From Pseudonocardia sp. 73-21 (GTDB taxonomy: Bacteria; Actinomycetota; Actinomycetes; Mycobacteriales; Pseudonocardiaceae): a DNA stretch of 52,293 nt. Of the stretch, positions 1-8,671 are shown piece by piece. The notes beneath the pieces were generated by a model. The model was not told the DNA's origin. It did not search any database and worked only from the letters and a program-made list of their open reading frames with translations. The stretch spans positions 1 to 52,293 of the forward strand of contig NZ_MKVV01000104.1 in assembly GCF_001899645.1 (NCBI RefSeq), in the 5' to 3' direction. Position numbers and translations under genes: made by a program. Every line of letters starts with the position of its first letter. The stretch's first letter is position 1.

Positions 1-135
1 ATCGGTCAGACGCGACCCGACGGCGGTGTCGAAGACAACAGGCCAGGAACGGCAGTAGCTGCGCACCCGGGATTCCATGTCGAAGGCCGTTTGTGCGCCG
101 TTGAGTATGTCGAGTGAGGAGTCCATCGCTTCCAT
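1..135 (-). CDS. ectB: Diaminobutyrate--2-oxoglutarate transaminase, N-terminal part (runs off left edge)
   Basis: Only the first 45 codons are in the window; the gene continues left of base 1. The translation contains VRSYCRSWPVVFDTAVGSRL, which I recognise as the conserved N-terminus of EctB-type class III aminotransferases (pattern ESEVRSYCRSWPxVFDxAxGS). EctB makes L-2,4-diaminobutyrate from aspartate semialdehyde, the first committed step of ectoine synthesis. Start: ATG at 135, or a second in-frame ATG at 126. The PLP-binding part lies outside the window, so a related diaminobutyrate transaminase of siderophore pathways cannot be excluded. A regulator-type direct repeat sits 26 bp upstream (162-179). 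Confidence 0.68.
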   Translation of the reverse strand, partial: MEAMDSSLDILNGAQTAFDMESRVRSYCRSWPVVFDTAVGSRLTD

Positions 136-161
136 CGTCGAGCCACGGATCGCGTCTGCAC

Positions 162-179
162 CTGACGATCTCCTGACGG
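162..179. promoter_or_regulatory. CTGACGA direct repeat (site 1), predicted response-regulator site
   Basis: The + strand reads CTGACGATCTCCTGACGG: two 7-bp half-sites at 162-168 and 173-179, 11 bp start to start. Tandem half-sites one helical turn apart are the normal target of OmpR-family response regulators. The site lies just upstream of the leftward ectB-like gene. The same element recurs at 5244, 8577, 10124 and 22266. Confidence 0.6.
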
Positions 180-213
180 CCCGCAGTCCCGGAAGATCTC
201 GGCGGGACCCCGG

Positions 214-1584
214 TCAGTGGGCGTCGGCGCCTGAGGTCCAGCGTCCGTGCAGGGCCTGCTCCACGGCCTCGCCGAGTTCGGCAAGTTCCCGATTCTCGTG
301 GTCGTCGAAGCCCTGGGCGGCCACGGTCGCGCGCAGCCGGCCGAGCTGGTCGACCACGACGGCGTGCTGCCCGGTCGGGACGCACCAGGCGAGCTCGCGC
401 AGCAGTACGGCGATCCTGGAAAGGACGGCCGGGTCGGTGGCCCCGTAGCGGCGCGGCTGGGCGATCGCGAGATCGACCAGGTCGGCGAGCGTGGGCCGCG
501 TCAGTACCACGCGCGTGCAGCCGTCGTCGTCGCGCAGCAGTCTGGGGCCGAGCTCACGTCCGGCGAGCTCGCACAGCAGCGCAGCGGAGTGCCCGAGCGC
601 GTGGACCGCGGTCGTCGGGTCGTTGATGCCGGGGGACAGCGACTTGTTCACGACGTCGGTGAGCTGCCGCAGGCCGAATCCGACGTCCTGGGCGGCGGTG
701 CGCTCGTACCCGGTGGTGACCGCTGCGGCGGCGCACCTGGCGAGCCGGTCGCGGGCGTCGTCGTCGAGGGGGCGGAGCGGATCGAGCGGCCAGGCCAGTC
801 CGATGGGGGTGCCCGCGACGACGAAGGTGCCGGGATGCCGGTCCAGCAGGACCACCGCGCCGGTCCCGGCGGCCGCGTCGAGCAGCACGGACCCGTCGAC
901 CCGGACCAGGAAGCCGGAGTCGTGCGCGAGCAGCGGGACGGCGCCGGGCGGGGGGATCGGTGGCCGCGGGGGCGCCGGTGCGTCGGGGGTGCGCTCGTCG
1001 AGGAGCAGGGCCGCGGTGGAGCGGGCGTCGTCGTGCACCGCGCGCACCATCGTCTCCACCCGGATCTGCCGGGCGAGATGCGACAGGAACACCACGAGCC
1101 CGAGCACGCCGGCCACGGCCAGGACGAACGCCACGGTCACCGACAGGCGGGGTACGAACTCGGCCGAGCCGCCGGTGTCGTTGCGGACCGATCGCAGCAC
1201 GGTGAGGGCGTAGGTGAAGGTCGCCAGGAACAACGCCAGCGTCAGGTGGACGAACCTGTCGCGGGTGAAGGTCCGCAGCAGCCGGGGTGAGAACTGACTG
1301 CTGGCCAGCTGCAACGTCACCACGGTCAGCGAGAACGTGAGGGACGTGACGGTGATCAGCGACCCCGCTATCGACGACAGCACGGTGCGGGCGGCGTCGG
1401 CACCCCCGCTGAACAGCGCCGCCGACACCGGGAAGGAGTCGTCGATGCGGGCGTCGACCAGCGGCAGCACCACCCCCGCCGCCACGGCGAGCACGACGGC
1501 CAGGGTCGGGAACGGCCACAGCTGCGTGCGGGTCGTGTCCCGCACCACGCTCAGCCGGGCGCGGAATGCCGAGCTCATCGTCAC
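214..1584 (-). CDS. DUF2254 family membrane protein
   Basis: A 456-residue predicted membrane protein of the DUF2254 family, whose function is unknown. It has two N-terminal hydrophobic segments (residues about 22-45 and 65-100). The family block SSIAGSLITVTSLTFSLTVV is followed by LQLASSQFSPRLL, and two more membrane segments lie near residues 110-180. The rest is a soluble domain ending in an acidic tail. The start is GTG at 1584, overlapping the TGA of the upstream tatA-like gene (GTGA), so the pair is probably translationally coupled; an internal ATG at 1578 is possible. Length and domain order look complete. Confidence 0.8.
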   Translation of the reverse strand: MTMSSAFRARLSVVRDTTRTQLWPFPTLAVVLAVAAGVVLPLVDARIDDSFPVSAALFSGGADAARTVLSSIAGSLITVTSLTFSLTVVTLQLASSQFSPRLLRTFTRDRFVHLTLALFLATFTYALTVLRSVRNDTGGSAEFVPRLSVTVAFVLAVAGVLGLVVFLSHLARQIRVETMVRAVHDDARSTAALLLDERTPDAPAPPRPPIPPPGAVPLLAHDSGFLVRVDGSVLLDAAAGTGAVVLLDRHPGTFVVAGTPIGLAWPLDPLRPLDDDARDRLARCAAAAVTTGYERTAAQDVGFGLRQLTDVVNKSLSPGINDPTTAVHALGHSAALLCELAGRELGPRLLRDDDGCTRVVLTRPTLADLVDLAIAQPRRYGATDPAVLSRIAVLLRELAWCVPTGQHAVVVDQLGRLRATVAAQGFDDHENRELAELGEAVEQALHGRWTSGADAH

Positions 1585-1787
1585 CGCTGCCGACGGTCGT
1601 CGCCCTCGTCCGGTGGCGTACGGGGCGGAGTGCCCCGGCCGCGGGAGGTCATGCTCTTCACCTCGGCCGTGAGGATCCGGGTCGCGCGACCCAGGCCCCG
1701 GGCGACGTCCGGGAGACGCTTGTACCCCAAGAGCAGGACGAGCAGTGCGGCGATGACCAGCCAGTGGACGGGGCTCAGAGCGCCCAT
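1581..1787 (-). CDS. tatA: Sec-independent protein translocase TatA/TatE-like
   Basis: A 68-residue protein with the TatA layout. A single N-terminal transmembrane helix (VHWLVIAALLVLLLGYKRLP) leads into an amphipathic helix, LPDVARGLGRATRILTAEVK, which matches the family pattern KLPDxARSLGxSxRIxKxE. A charged, proline-rich tail follows. TatA subunits form the pore of the twin-arginine export system. No tatB or tatC is nearby, so this is a stand-alone paralogue. It overlaps the downstream DUF2254 gene by 4 bp. The start is ATG at 1787, because the longer upstream reading frame is low-complexity and unrelated. Confidence 0.82.
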   Translation of the reverse strand: MGALSPVHWLVIAALLVLLLGYKRLPDVARGLGRATRILTAEVKSMTSRGRGTPPRTPPDEGDDRRQR

Positions 1788-2018
1788 GTGAGTACCAATC
1801 CGTGCGATGTGGTCCGTTCGACGAACCGGTCGGGAAGGAATGTGAGCAATGTGTTTCCCGGGGACGCTACACAGCATCTTCCGCCGTAGCAGGATGAAAC
1901 GAACCGCTCGAGGGACTGCGCCGATCGAAAAGTCGGGCGGCGGCAGACGGGCCAATGGGTGCGGCATTTCCTTGCGATTGTGTTGCGGTGTCCTGGCCCG
2001 TGACTCCATTCGGTTCGG
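1788..2018. other. Intergenic, promoter region of tatA-like gene
   Basis: I see no convincing gene here. It must hold the promoter of the leftward tatA-DUF2254 pair. Its AT content is slightly higher than its surroundings around 1840-1990. Confidence 0.4.
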
Positions 2019-2211
2019 GTACCGCGGTGGTGATCGGCGGCGGCCTGGCGGAGAAGCTGGGTCAGGACCTGGCCGACCGCATCGCCGGAGCCACCGCGCC
2101 CTGGATGCTGCGGCCCGATCCTGACCCGCGGTTCGTGGCGGCCGGGCTGGGGACGACTCGGGCCTGGCGGGTGCGGCCGCGCTCGCGCGGGTGCTCGTCG
2201 TCGGTGGCTGA
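2019..2211 (+). pseudogene. ROK-family sugar kinase/regulator, C-terminal remnant with frameshift
   Basis: Translation from about 2019 gives VVIGGGLAEKLGQDLADRI, then a run ending RFVAAGLG. After a one-base slip near 2150 a second frame reads DDSGLAGAAALARV and stops at 2211. GGG near the start and the GDDSGLxGAAALA ending are the C-terminus of ROK proteins (glucokinases and related regulators). The N-terminal ATP-binding and zinc-binding parts are absent upstream. I read it as a dead gene end; it lies between tatA and the ctaG-like gene, unrelated to both. Confidence 0.6.
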
Positions 2212-2311
2212 GCACCCCCTGGGGATCCGTCGGCCGCACGGGGTGAAAACGTGCTGCGGCGTACCGTTGCCGTGTGCATGGATCTGATGGAGATCACGGG
2301 GCGGGTCGCGC

Positions 2312-3322
2312 GTGATGGTCGTTGCTGATGTCCCGGACCTGTCCGCAGCCGTGACGACCTGGACGGTCTCGCCCGTCGCGGACGCCCTGATCCTGCTTGC
2401 CACTGCCGGCTACTTCCGGCTCGCGACGCGGGGCGGGCAGCGGTGGCCGCGGCGTCGCAGCGCGGCGTGGGCGGGGGCGGTGCTCGTCCTCGTCGTGGCT
2501 CTGGACAGCAGCGTGGCCACCTACGCGCACGTGCTGTTCTGGGTGCACATGGTGCAGCACCTGATGCTGATCATGGTCGTCCCGGTGCTCCTGGTGTGGG
2601 CGCAGCCGGTCCGGCTCGCGGTCGAGCGCGGTGGGCCGCGGCTGCGTGGCCGCGTGGAAGCCGTGCTCGGCGCCCGGGCGACGCGCCTGGCCACAGCGCC
2701 ACCGGTGACGCTCGCGTTCTACACGACGGTCCTCGTGCTCACCCACCTGACCGGGTTCCAGTCGCTGATGGTGGCCAACCCCTGGGTGCACGACCTGGAG
2801 GTGGTGCTCTACCTGCTGTCGGGCTACCTGTTCTTCGTGTCGTTGGCCGGGTCCGAGCGCACGCCGTGGAACGTCCCCTATCTGCTGCGCCTGGTGGTGC
2901 TCGCCGTGTCGATGGGGGTCGACACCCTCGTCGGCATCGTCCTGATGCTCACCCCGTACGCGGTCGCCCCGGGCTTCGAGGCGGGGCACCCGGGCTGGGG
3001 CCCCGGCGCTCTCGGCGACCAGGAGGTGGCGGGCGCGATCATGTGGGTCGGCGGTGACGGGCTGATGATGCTGCTGATGATCGTGATCGGGGTGCGCTGG
3101 GGAATGGCGGGTGCGGCGGACCAGACGATGGGCCGCTGGCTGGAGGGGGCCCGGGCCCGCACGCTGCTCGACTCCGGAGCCGCGGACGGCTTCACCCGCG
3201 TGGACGACGACGATGACGCTCTCGCCGCGTACAACGCCCGGCTCGCGTCGCTGCACGGCGTGACGCCGGGTGGCGACCGGTCGGCCACGCAGGTTCGTGG
3301 GGTCGGCGACGTCGAGAGCTGA
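2312..3322 (+). CDS. CtaG-type cytochrome c oxidase assembly membrane protein
   Basis: A 336-residue polytopic membrane protein of the caa3-type CtaG family, which is linked to delivery of copper to cytochrome oxidase. The family block FWVHMVQHLMLIMVVPVLLV lies near residues 75-95, with further hydrophobic segments near 140-165, 170-190, 195-215 and 245-265. A similar HMVQHMLLATLVPVLLVLG block is in the CopD-CtaG fusion at 17186. The C-terminal 60 residues are charged and soluble. The start is GTG 2312 or the adjacent ATG 2315; no strong ribosome site separates them. It appears to be a single-gene unit. Confidence 0.82.
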   Translation: MMVVADVPDLSAAVTTWTVSPVADALILLATAGYFRLATRGGQRWPRRRSAAWAGAVLVLVVALDSSVATYAHVLFWVHMVQHLMLIMVVPVLLVWAQPVRLAVERGGPRLRGRVEAVLGARATRLATAPPVTLAFYTTVLVLTHLTGFQSLMVANPWVHDLEVVLYLLSGYLFFVSLAGSERTPWNVPYLLRLVVLAVSMGVDTLVGIVLMLTPYAVAPGFEAGHPGWGPGALGDQEVAGAIMWVGGDGLMMLLMIVIGVRWGMAGAADQTMGRWLEGARARTLLDSGAADGFTRVDDDDDALAAYNARLASLHGVTPGGDRSATQVRGVGDVES

Positions 3323-3327
3323 CGTGC

Positions 3328-5037
3328 TCACCCGGAGCCCCGGTCCCTGATCGGCACGGCCTGCTCCACCAGCGCGGCTACCGAGGCGGCCATGCGCAGC
3401 GAGCCGAGCGCGGTGGGATGGAACGGTTCGGGGTCCGTGAGGCCCTGCAGATCCGCGCCGATCTGGTCGGCGCCTGTCGTGCAGAGCGGGGTCAGCGCCG
3501 GCGACGCCACGGAGAACCCGTACTTCTCCGCCCCCGCCGCCAGGACGTGGTTGAGAGCCGCGTTGCGGCTGGCCAGCAGTTCGATCTTCGTCGGGTTCAG
3601 CCCGGCCGTTCCGGCGGGTCCTCGGACGGCCGGGCAGGCGGGGTCGGCGTCGGGGTCCAGTACGTCGTAGGACGTCATGACGACGATCTGCGGGTGGCCG
3701 TCCAGGGCGTCCAGGTCCTGCAGGAGGTCGCCGTAGTCGCGGTCGAACGCGGCGAGGCGGTAGTCGAACTCGCCCTGCGTGAGGTTGTCCGCGCAGTCCG
3801 CCACGGCGTAGCAGTACTGGATGAAGTCGGTCCACCCGAGGTCGTTGGGACCGATGACGACCACGACGAAGCGCAGGTTCTGGACCTGCTTGAGCCGGCC
3901 GATCTGCGGAGGCACGCTCGTGCCGTCGCGCTGCTGGGCCCCGCGCAGACCGCTCGCGATCGTCGCGCCCGGGCAGGCCAGGTTGAGAACCTTCTCACCG
4001 GTCACACGACCGATCTCGACGGCGGGTGAGTCGGCACTGCGCTCACACGTCGTGTCGTCACCGGTCGGGTCGGCCACCGGTGGCCCGCCCACCCGGACGG
4101 CGCGCGAGTCGCCGATGACGGCCCCCGTGTAACCGGTCAGGACGGGACCCACCGGGGCCGGGGTGACGTGGCTGGCGCCGACGAGGTCCGACAGTGAGCG
4201 GACGTCCTGCAGCCCGCTCGCGGCGCCGGCGTAGGCGAGTACCCCCGCGGCCGCCCATCCCAGCAGCGACACGACGACGGCCAGCACGGTCGTCCGGCGG
4301 ATCGTGCCGCTCCACCGCCGCGCGATCTCGCCGATGTGCGGGACGGTCTCCTCCGAGCGCCCGTGCTGCCTCAGCGCCACCAGGATGCGCAGGCAGCCCC
4401 CGGCCGCGGCCGCCACCACCGCGAAGGCGACCAGGCCGAGTGCCCCGCGCAGGTACCAGTGGACGAAGCCGGCCTCGAGCGCTGCGACCGCCTCGGTCGC
4501 GGCCGACCCCAGCGAGGCGCGGTCGAAGAGCTGAGCCGCCGCCGCGTTGCGCTGCACGGGCCCGATGGTCAGCTGTGGCCGCAGCGGGCCGTCCACCTGC
4601 AGGCGCGGGACGTCGAGCCGGGTGTTGCCGACCTGCACGAGCTGGGCCGGACCGGAGAGCGACAGATCCGGTGCCCGTGCGCCGACGCCGATGTGCTGGC
4701 CGAAGCTGACCACGTCGACCGGGGGGTTGAGCGCGATCACCACGGGAATACCGACGACCAGGCAGATCGCGAGCAGGACCAGGGTGGGCCATCGTCGGAG
4801 CTCCTGGATCAGGAGACGGCCGGGGTACCGGTGCGGGGCGTCGTGCGTCGTCGTGGTGCGGCTGTTCAGCGCAGTCTCCGGTCGGTCGTGATGAACAGGT
4901 GGCCGACGGGTGCGGTCGTTCCCCACGACCAGCCCGAGGGTACGCGGCAACGCGTGAACGGCGTCGGCGGAGGCGGGCTCCCCAGTCGCACTCTCGACGC
5001 CCGACGCCGGATCCCTCGACCCGTCGGCCACCACCAC
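3328..5037 (-). CDS. Membrane-anchored SGNH/GDSL hydrolase
   Basis: Up to 569 residues. The N-terminal third has hydrophobic segments at about residues 84-104, 195-225 and 250-275, with an exported loop between the first two. The C-terminal part is an SGNH hydrolase: block I VIGDSRAVRV carries the nucleophile Ser (GDSR), block III is GPNDLGW, and block V DPEPFHP supplies the Asp/His pair. Such enzymes are esterases, or remove or add acyl groups on surface glycans; the substrate cannot be read here. Four cysteines in the catalytic domain fit an extracellular location. The start is uncertain: GTG 5037 gives a basic low-complexity leader, while GTG 4926 gives 532 residues. Confidence 0.75.
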   Translation of the reverse strand: MVVADGSRDPASGVESATGEPASADAVHALPRTLGLVVGNDRTRRPPVHHDRPETALNSRTTTTHDAPHRYPGRLLIQELRRWPTLVLLAICLVVGIPVVIALNPPVDVVSFGQHIGVGARAPDLSLSGPAQLVQVGNTRLDVPRLQVDGPLRPQLTIGPVQRNAAAAQLFDRASLGSAATEAVAALEAGFVHWYLRGALGLVAFAVVAAAAGGCLRILVALRQHGRSEETVPHIGEIARRWSGTIRRTTVLAVVVSLLGWAAAGVLAYAGAASGLQDVRSLSDLVGASHVTPAPVGPVLTGYTGAVIGDSRAVRVGGPPVADPTGDDTTCERSADSPAVEIGRVTGEKVLNLACPGATIASGLRGAQQRDGTSVPPQIGRLKQVQNLRFVVVVIGPNDLGWTDFIQYCYAVADCADNLTQGEFDYRLAAFDRDYGDLLQDLDALDGHPQIVVMTSYDVLDPDADPACPAVRGPAGTAGLNPTKIELLASRNAALNHVLAAGAEKYGFSVASPALTPLCTTGADQIGADLQGLTDPEPFHPTALGSLRMAASVAALVEQAVPIRDRGSG

Positions 5038-5243
5038 CGTTGTACCCGGTGCGCGGTCGCGGTGAACCCGCCCACGACGATCGCAAGCCGGTCGTCAGGA
5101 AGGGTGGGCCCGCGACGGTGGAGGTGGCCGAAGGCGCCCCTCCGCGCCCAACGGCCGGGCAGCCATCGGACACCGACTCACCCCTCGGCCACCGTCGCCG
5201 ATTCCAGCGCGGTCGTCGCCGGGGCGGAACGGCGGCGAGCAGA

Positions 5244-5261
5244 TCGTCAGGTGTTCGTCAG
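5244..5261. promoter_or_regulatory. CTGACGA direct repeat (site 2)
   Basis: The + strand reads TCGTCAGGTGTTCGTCAG, two identical half-sites 11 bp apart. It ends 17 bp before the antiporter start codon, so a bound regulator would overlap the core promoter or leader. In gene orientation it matches site 1 (TCGTCAG type). Confidence 0.6.
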
Positions 5262-5278
5262 CCGGGCGGCCATGGGGG

Positions 5279-6754
5279 ATGCTGCGACCCGTGGTGGAAA
5301 GCATCGAACCGTTCGGGTTGACCCTGCTGGTCGTGGGGATCGCGATGTCCGTCGCGTTGCTGTCCAACCGGATCAGCAGCCGGCTGCGCATCCCGGCGCC
5401 GGCGATCTTCCTGGTGGGGGCGGCCGCGGCGTCCGATCTCTTTCCGGCGCTGGGCGGGCTGTCGGTGGACGTCGTGGAGAAGGTCGTCACGGTCGCCCTG
5501 ATCATGATCCTGTTCGACGGCGGGATGGGTATCGGTGTCCGCAAGCTCCGGGTGGCCGTGACCCCGATCCTCGTCGTCGGGGTCGTGGGGACCCTCCTGA
5601 CCGCCGCGGCGATGGCGGTGCTGGCGCACCTGCTGTTCGGCGTGCCATGGTCGTTGGCGCTCCTGCTGGGCACCGCGCTCGCGCCCACCGACCCGGCGGT
5701 CGTGTTCTCGGTGCTGGGCAACCGGGAGGTCCGCGGACGCGCCGGGGTGATCATCGAGGGGGAGTCCGGGGCCAACGACCCGGTCGGCATCGCCCTGCTG
5801 GTGAGCCTGCTCGCGCTGGGCGGGGATCTCCACGTCGGCGCGATCGGCGCGGTGGCGGGCACGTTCGCGGTGCAGATGGTCGTCGGCGCGGCGGTCGGCG
5901 TCGGCGGCGGGTGGCTCATGCTGCAGGCGATCCGGCGCCTGCCGCTCCCGAGCGAAGGGCTCTACCCACTGCGGACGCTGGCCATCTCGGTCATGCTCTA
6001 CGGCCTCGCGACGGCCGCGGGCGGGTCGGGCTTCCTCGCGGTGTTCATCGCCGGCATCCTGCTCGGCGACGCCCGGGCGCCGTTCAAGCGGGAGATCGAA
6101 CGGTTCCATTCGTCGCTCGCGGGCCTGGCCGAGATCGTCGCGTTCGTGGTGCTGGGCCTGACGGTGTCGCTGAGCGACGTGGTCCGCAGCGGGACCCTGT
6201 GGGTCGGGTTCGTGCTCGCCGTGCTCCTGGCGTTCGTCGTGCGGCCACTCCTGGTCGGTCCGCTCCTGCTGGCGGTACGGCTGACGGTCGGAGAGCGGGT
6301 GTTCGTCCTGTGGTCCGGTCTCAAGGGTGCGGTGCCGATCCTGCTCGGGACCTACATCCTCGCCGGTGGGAACTCCTCGGACCGGCTCGCCTACGACGTG
6401 ATCTTCGTTGTCGTGGCGTTCTCGGTCGTCGTGCAGGGCGGGCTCGTACCGACCGTCGCCGCGCGGTGCAAGGTGCGGATGGACGAGGTCGAGCCACGGC
6501 CGTTCGCCATGGGGATCCGGTTGCGCGACGAGCCGGAGTCGGCACGGGAGTACCGGGTGGGCCCGGGGGCCGCCGCCGAGGGTCGCACGGTCGCGCAGTT
6601 GCACCGCAGCGAGAACGTGTGGATCAGCGTGCTCGTCCGGGACGGCGTGCCCGTCCACCTCACGGGTGACACCGTGCTGGAGGCCGGCGACGAGGTGCTG
6701 CTCCTCGCCGAGCCGCCGGCCGAGCCGGGACCGTTGTTCAGCTCGCCGCACTGA
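5279..6754 (+). CDS. K+/H+ antiporter, CPA1 family (NhaP2/CvrA-like) with TrkA-C domain
   Basis: A 491-residue protein. About twelve hydrophobic segments span residues 10-390 and form a CPA1 exchanger core. It includes ALAPTDPAVVFSVLGNREVR and EGESGANDPVGIALL (the family's ND motif), followed by LKGAVPILLGTYIL. Residues about 405-485 form a cytoplasmic TrkA-C domain with AEGRTVAQLHRSENVWISVL and GDEVLLLAEP. This fits the NhaP2/CvrA group, which exports K+ (or Na+) for protons in ion and osmotic stress. The start is ATG 5279 with a G-rich leader; the GTGs at 5291/5294 are alternatives. The upstream direct repeat suggests response-regulator control. Confidence 0.87.
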   Translation: MLRPVVESIEPFGLTLLVVGIAMSVALLSNRISSRLRIPAPAIFLVGAAAASDLFPALGGLSVDVVEKVVTVALIMILFDGGMGIGVRKLRVAVTPILVVGVVGTLLTAAAMAVLAHLLFGVPWSLALLLGTALAPTDPAVVFSVLGNREVRGRAGVIIEGESGANDPVGIALLVSLLALGGDLHVGAIGAVAGTFAVQMVVGAAVGVGGGWLMLQAIRRLPLPSEGLYPLRTLAISVMLYGLATAAGGSGFLAVFIAGILLGDARAPFKREIERFHSSLAGLAEIVAFVVLGLTVSLSDVVRSGTLWVGFVLAVLLAFVVRPLLVGPLLLAVRLTVGERVFVLWSGLKGAVPILLGTYILAGGNSSDRLAYDVIFVVVAFSVVVQGGLVPTVAARCKVRMDEVEPRPFAMGIRLRDEPESAREYRVGPGAAAEGRTVAQLHRSENVWISVLVRDGVPVHLTGDTVLEAGDEVLLLAEPPAEPGPLFSSPH

Positions 6755-7015
6755 GGCTCGGTCGTATGTCGAGAGGGCCCCGAGGTTGCCGGTGGGGGAT
6801 GTCGTCACGTGGCGGGCGGCGGCCGCGGGCAGCCGGACACGGGCATGGTTGCCGGCCACCACACGGTGGGCGCCGGGGTAGCCGGGCCGGGTTGAGTTCG
6901 TCCGGGACCGCCGATGAGCGCGCCCGCCCCCGTCGGCGGTCAGCGCCTACGCCCGCACCACCGTGTGGTCGGGCCCGGCCCTGCTCCTCGTCGGCGGGGA
7001 GGAGCGCTGCGCCGT

Positions 7016-7375
7016 TCACGTGCCTGACCTGCGTCCGCGGGCGGTGAACCCGGTCCCGAGGGCGAAGCCGGACGCCACCGCGGCGTCGAGCACCGCGCTG
7101 CGCCGCCAACGGCGGTCCACTGCGGCCAGTCCGGCGCTGGTCAGAGCATGGATCCCGTCCACGCTCGCGCCGAGATACTGCACGGCGGGGCGGGGCCCGG
7201 CCAGTTCGACCGCGGTCTGGGCGAGGTGGCGGAATCCCAGGATCCGCAGCACCCGCCGGGCGGTGCGGTCGTGCGGGTCGTCGCCGTGGGAGACCTTCAG
7301 GACCCCGTGCGGCGCGACGAGGAGCACCACGCCCCACGCCACACGTACGGCGAGCACACCCGACGCGCCGGTCAC
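7016..7375 (-). CDS. Small predicted membrane protein
   Basis: 119 residues from GTG 7375, which overlaps the TGA of the upstream SDR gene (GTGA), so the two are coupled. Hydrophobic stretches (VLAVRVAWGVVLLVAPHGVL; then VELAGPRPAVQYLGASVDGI and AVLDAAVASGFALGTGF) alternate with Arg-rich turns, suggesting two or three membrane helices. I do not recognise the family. Coupling to an SDR that also ends in a hydrophobic segment suggests both act at the membrane. Confidence 0.65.
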   Translation of the reverse strand: MTGASGVLAVRVAWGVVLLVAPHGVLKVSHGDDPHDRTARRVLRILGFRHLAQTAVELAGPRPAVQYLGASVDGIHALTSAGLAAVDRRWRRSAVLDAAVASGFALGTGFTARGRRSGT

Positions 7376-8412
7376 CGTCCGCTCCGGCGGGTGAGCGCGC
7401 CGACCAGCCCGGCGACCGCGCCCGCGCCGCACGTGGCGGCGACCAGCGCGGGGTGGTGCGAGACCCACATCTGGGGGCTGTGGGCGAGCGCGCGGTCGTC
7501 GAACGTTCCGTGGGCGCCGAAGTCGTGCCCGTCGGGGCCGTCGGCGGGCTCCCAGAGGTTGTCGGGTCTGGTCGGGCTGATCTTCTCGCCGGTCTGTTGC
7601 GAGGCGTACCCGGTGCGGGCCAGGTAGCGGTCCAGGAGAGCGGGGGCCAGCTTCTGGCCGATGAGGGTCCCGGCCGTGCTCGCGCCCACCCAGTACTGCT
7701 TGCGTCTCGGATGGTCGGCGGCGAACACGATGCCGCGGGCGGCGACCTCGGGCTGGTAGATCGGCGGGACCGGCTGCGGGTGGCGCGGGAGGCGGGAGAG
7801 CACCCAGGAGAACTGGGGGGTGTTCACCGCGGGCATCTGCACGATGGTGAGGTGGACATTGCTGCGGTCGTGCAGCAGTTCGGTGCGCAGCGACTCGGTG
7901 AACCCGTTGATCGCGTGCTTGGCTCCGCAGTAGGCGGTCTGCAACGGGATGGCGCGGCCGCCGAGCGCAGAGCCGCACTGCACGATCGTGCCGCGGTCGC
8001 GGGGGCGCATCCGGGACAGCGCGACCATGGTGCCGTGCACGTAACCGAGATAGCTGGTCTCGGTGACCCGTCGGTACTCCCGGGGTTCGATCTGGTGGAA
8101 CGGGGCGAAGACCGAGGTGAACGCCACGTTCACCCAGACGTCGATGGGTCCCAGGACGTCCTCGATCCGGGTGGCGGCGGCGTCGAGCGCGTCGAAGTCC
8201 GCGACGTCCACGGGGATCGTGAGCGCCTCGCCGCCACTGTTCTCGACGTCCTCGGCCGCGGCATCGAGGCCGGCCTGCCCGCGGGCGATCAGCGCCACCT
8301 TGGCGCCCCGCGCGGCGAAGGCGACGGCGGTGGCCCGACCGATCCCGCCGCTGGCTCCGGTCACGACCACCACCTGCGGTGTCGGGGTGGACGGGCTGTC
8401 CGTGCTGCTCAT
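7372..8412 (-). CDS. SDR-family oxidoreductase with C-terminal extension
   Basis: 346 residues. The NAD(P)-binding motif TGASGGIG is near residue 18, the catalytic Ser is in IVQCGSALGG, and YCGAKHAINGF gives the Tyr-x3-Lys pair, so the Rossmann dehydrogenase core is complete by about residue 250. The usual NNAG is replaced by NVAF. The last 95 residues are not part of the core: they carry a charged region and a short hydrophobic segment (ALVAATCGAGAVAGLVGAL) that could anchor the enzyme. The substrate is unknown. It is followed by the small membrane protein with a 4-bp overlap. Confidence 0.85.
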   Translation of the reverse strand: MSSTDSPSTPTPQVVVVTGASGGIGRATAVAFAARGAKVALIARGQAGLDAAAEDVENSGGEALTIPVDVADFDALDAAATRIEDVLGPIDVWVNVAFTSVFAPFHQIEPREYRRVTETSYLGYVHGTMVALSRMRPRDRGTIVQCGSALGGRAIPLQTAYCGAKHAINGFTESLRTELLHDRSNVHLTIVQMPAVNTPQFSWVLSRLPRHPQPVPPIYQPEVAARGIVFAADHPRRKQYWVGASTAGTLIGQKLAPALLDRYLARTGYASQQTGEKISPTRPDNLWEPADGPDGHDFGAHGTFDDRALAHSPQMWVSHHPALVAATCGAGAVAGLVGALTRRSGR

Positions 8413-8576
8413 GGATGGGGCTCCTGGTTCCGTACGTCCTGACGTGTCGACCGACGGCTACCCGCAATGATTGACGTTCTACACATGTTTGCCGGGTCCG
8501 CACCGCTTCCGGACCGGCCGGCGGGCACTCCTCGTCGAGTCCGGCGTCCTTGCGCTGCTCGGCGGGACGGGGGCAC

Positions 8577-8594
8577 CTGACGGACTCCTGACGA
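8577..8594. promoter_or_regulatory. CTGACGA direct repeat (site 3)
   Basis: Reads CTGACGGACTCCTGACGA, half-sites 11 bp apart, in the gap between the divergent SDR and MFS genes. It lies 77 bp before the MFS start and 164 bp before the SDR start, so it could serve either. Relative to the MFS gene it is the reverse orientation of sites 1 and 2. Confidence 0.6.
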
Positions 8595-8671
8595 TCGGAT
8601 CCCCTGTCCTGCGGGGCTCCCCCGATCCGGTTAGACCTGCTGACCGATCGCTACGAGGAGAGTGACGTCCG

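Noticed and set aside
247..1290. Long + strand frame opposite the DUF2254 gene
   Set aside because: Low-complexity Gly/Arg/Glu composition and no family motif; the minus-strand DUF2254 protein explains the region.
5258..6862. 534-codon minus-strand frame opposite the K+/H+ antiporter
   Set aside because: It is His/Arg/Asp-rich antisense shadow; the antiporter has clear motifs.
6755..7015. Possible short gene between the antiporter and the small membrane protein
   Set aside because: Frames are short and unrelated to anything I recognise; treated as intergenic.
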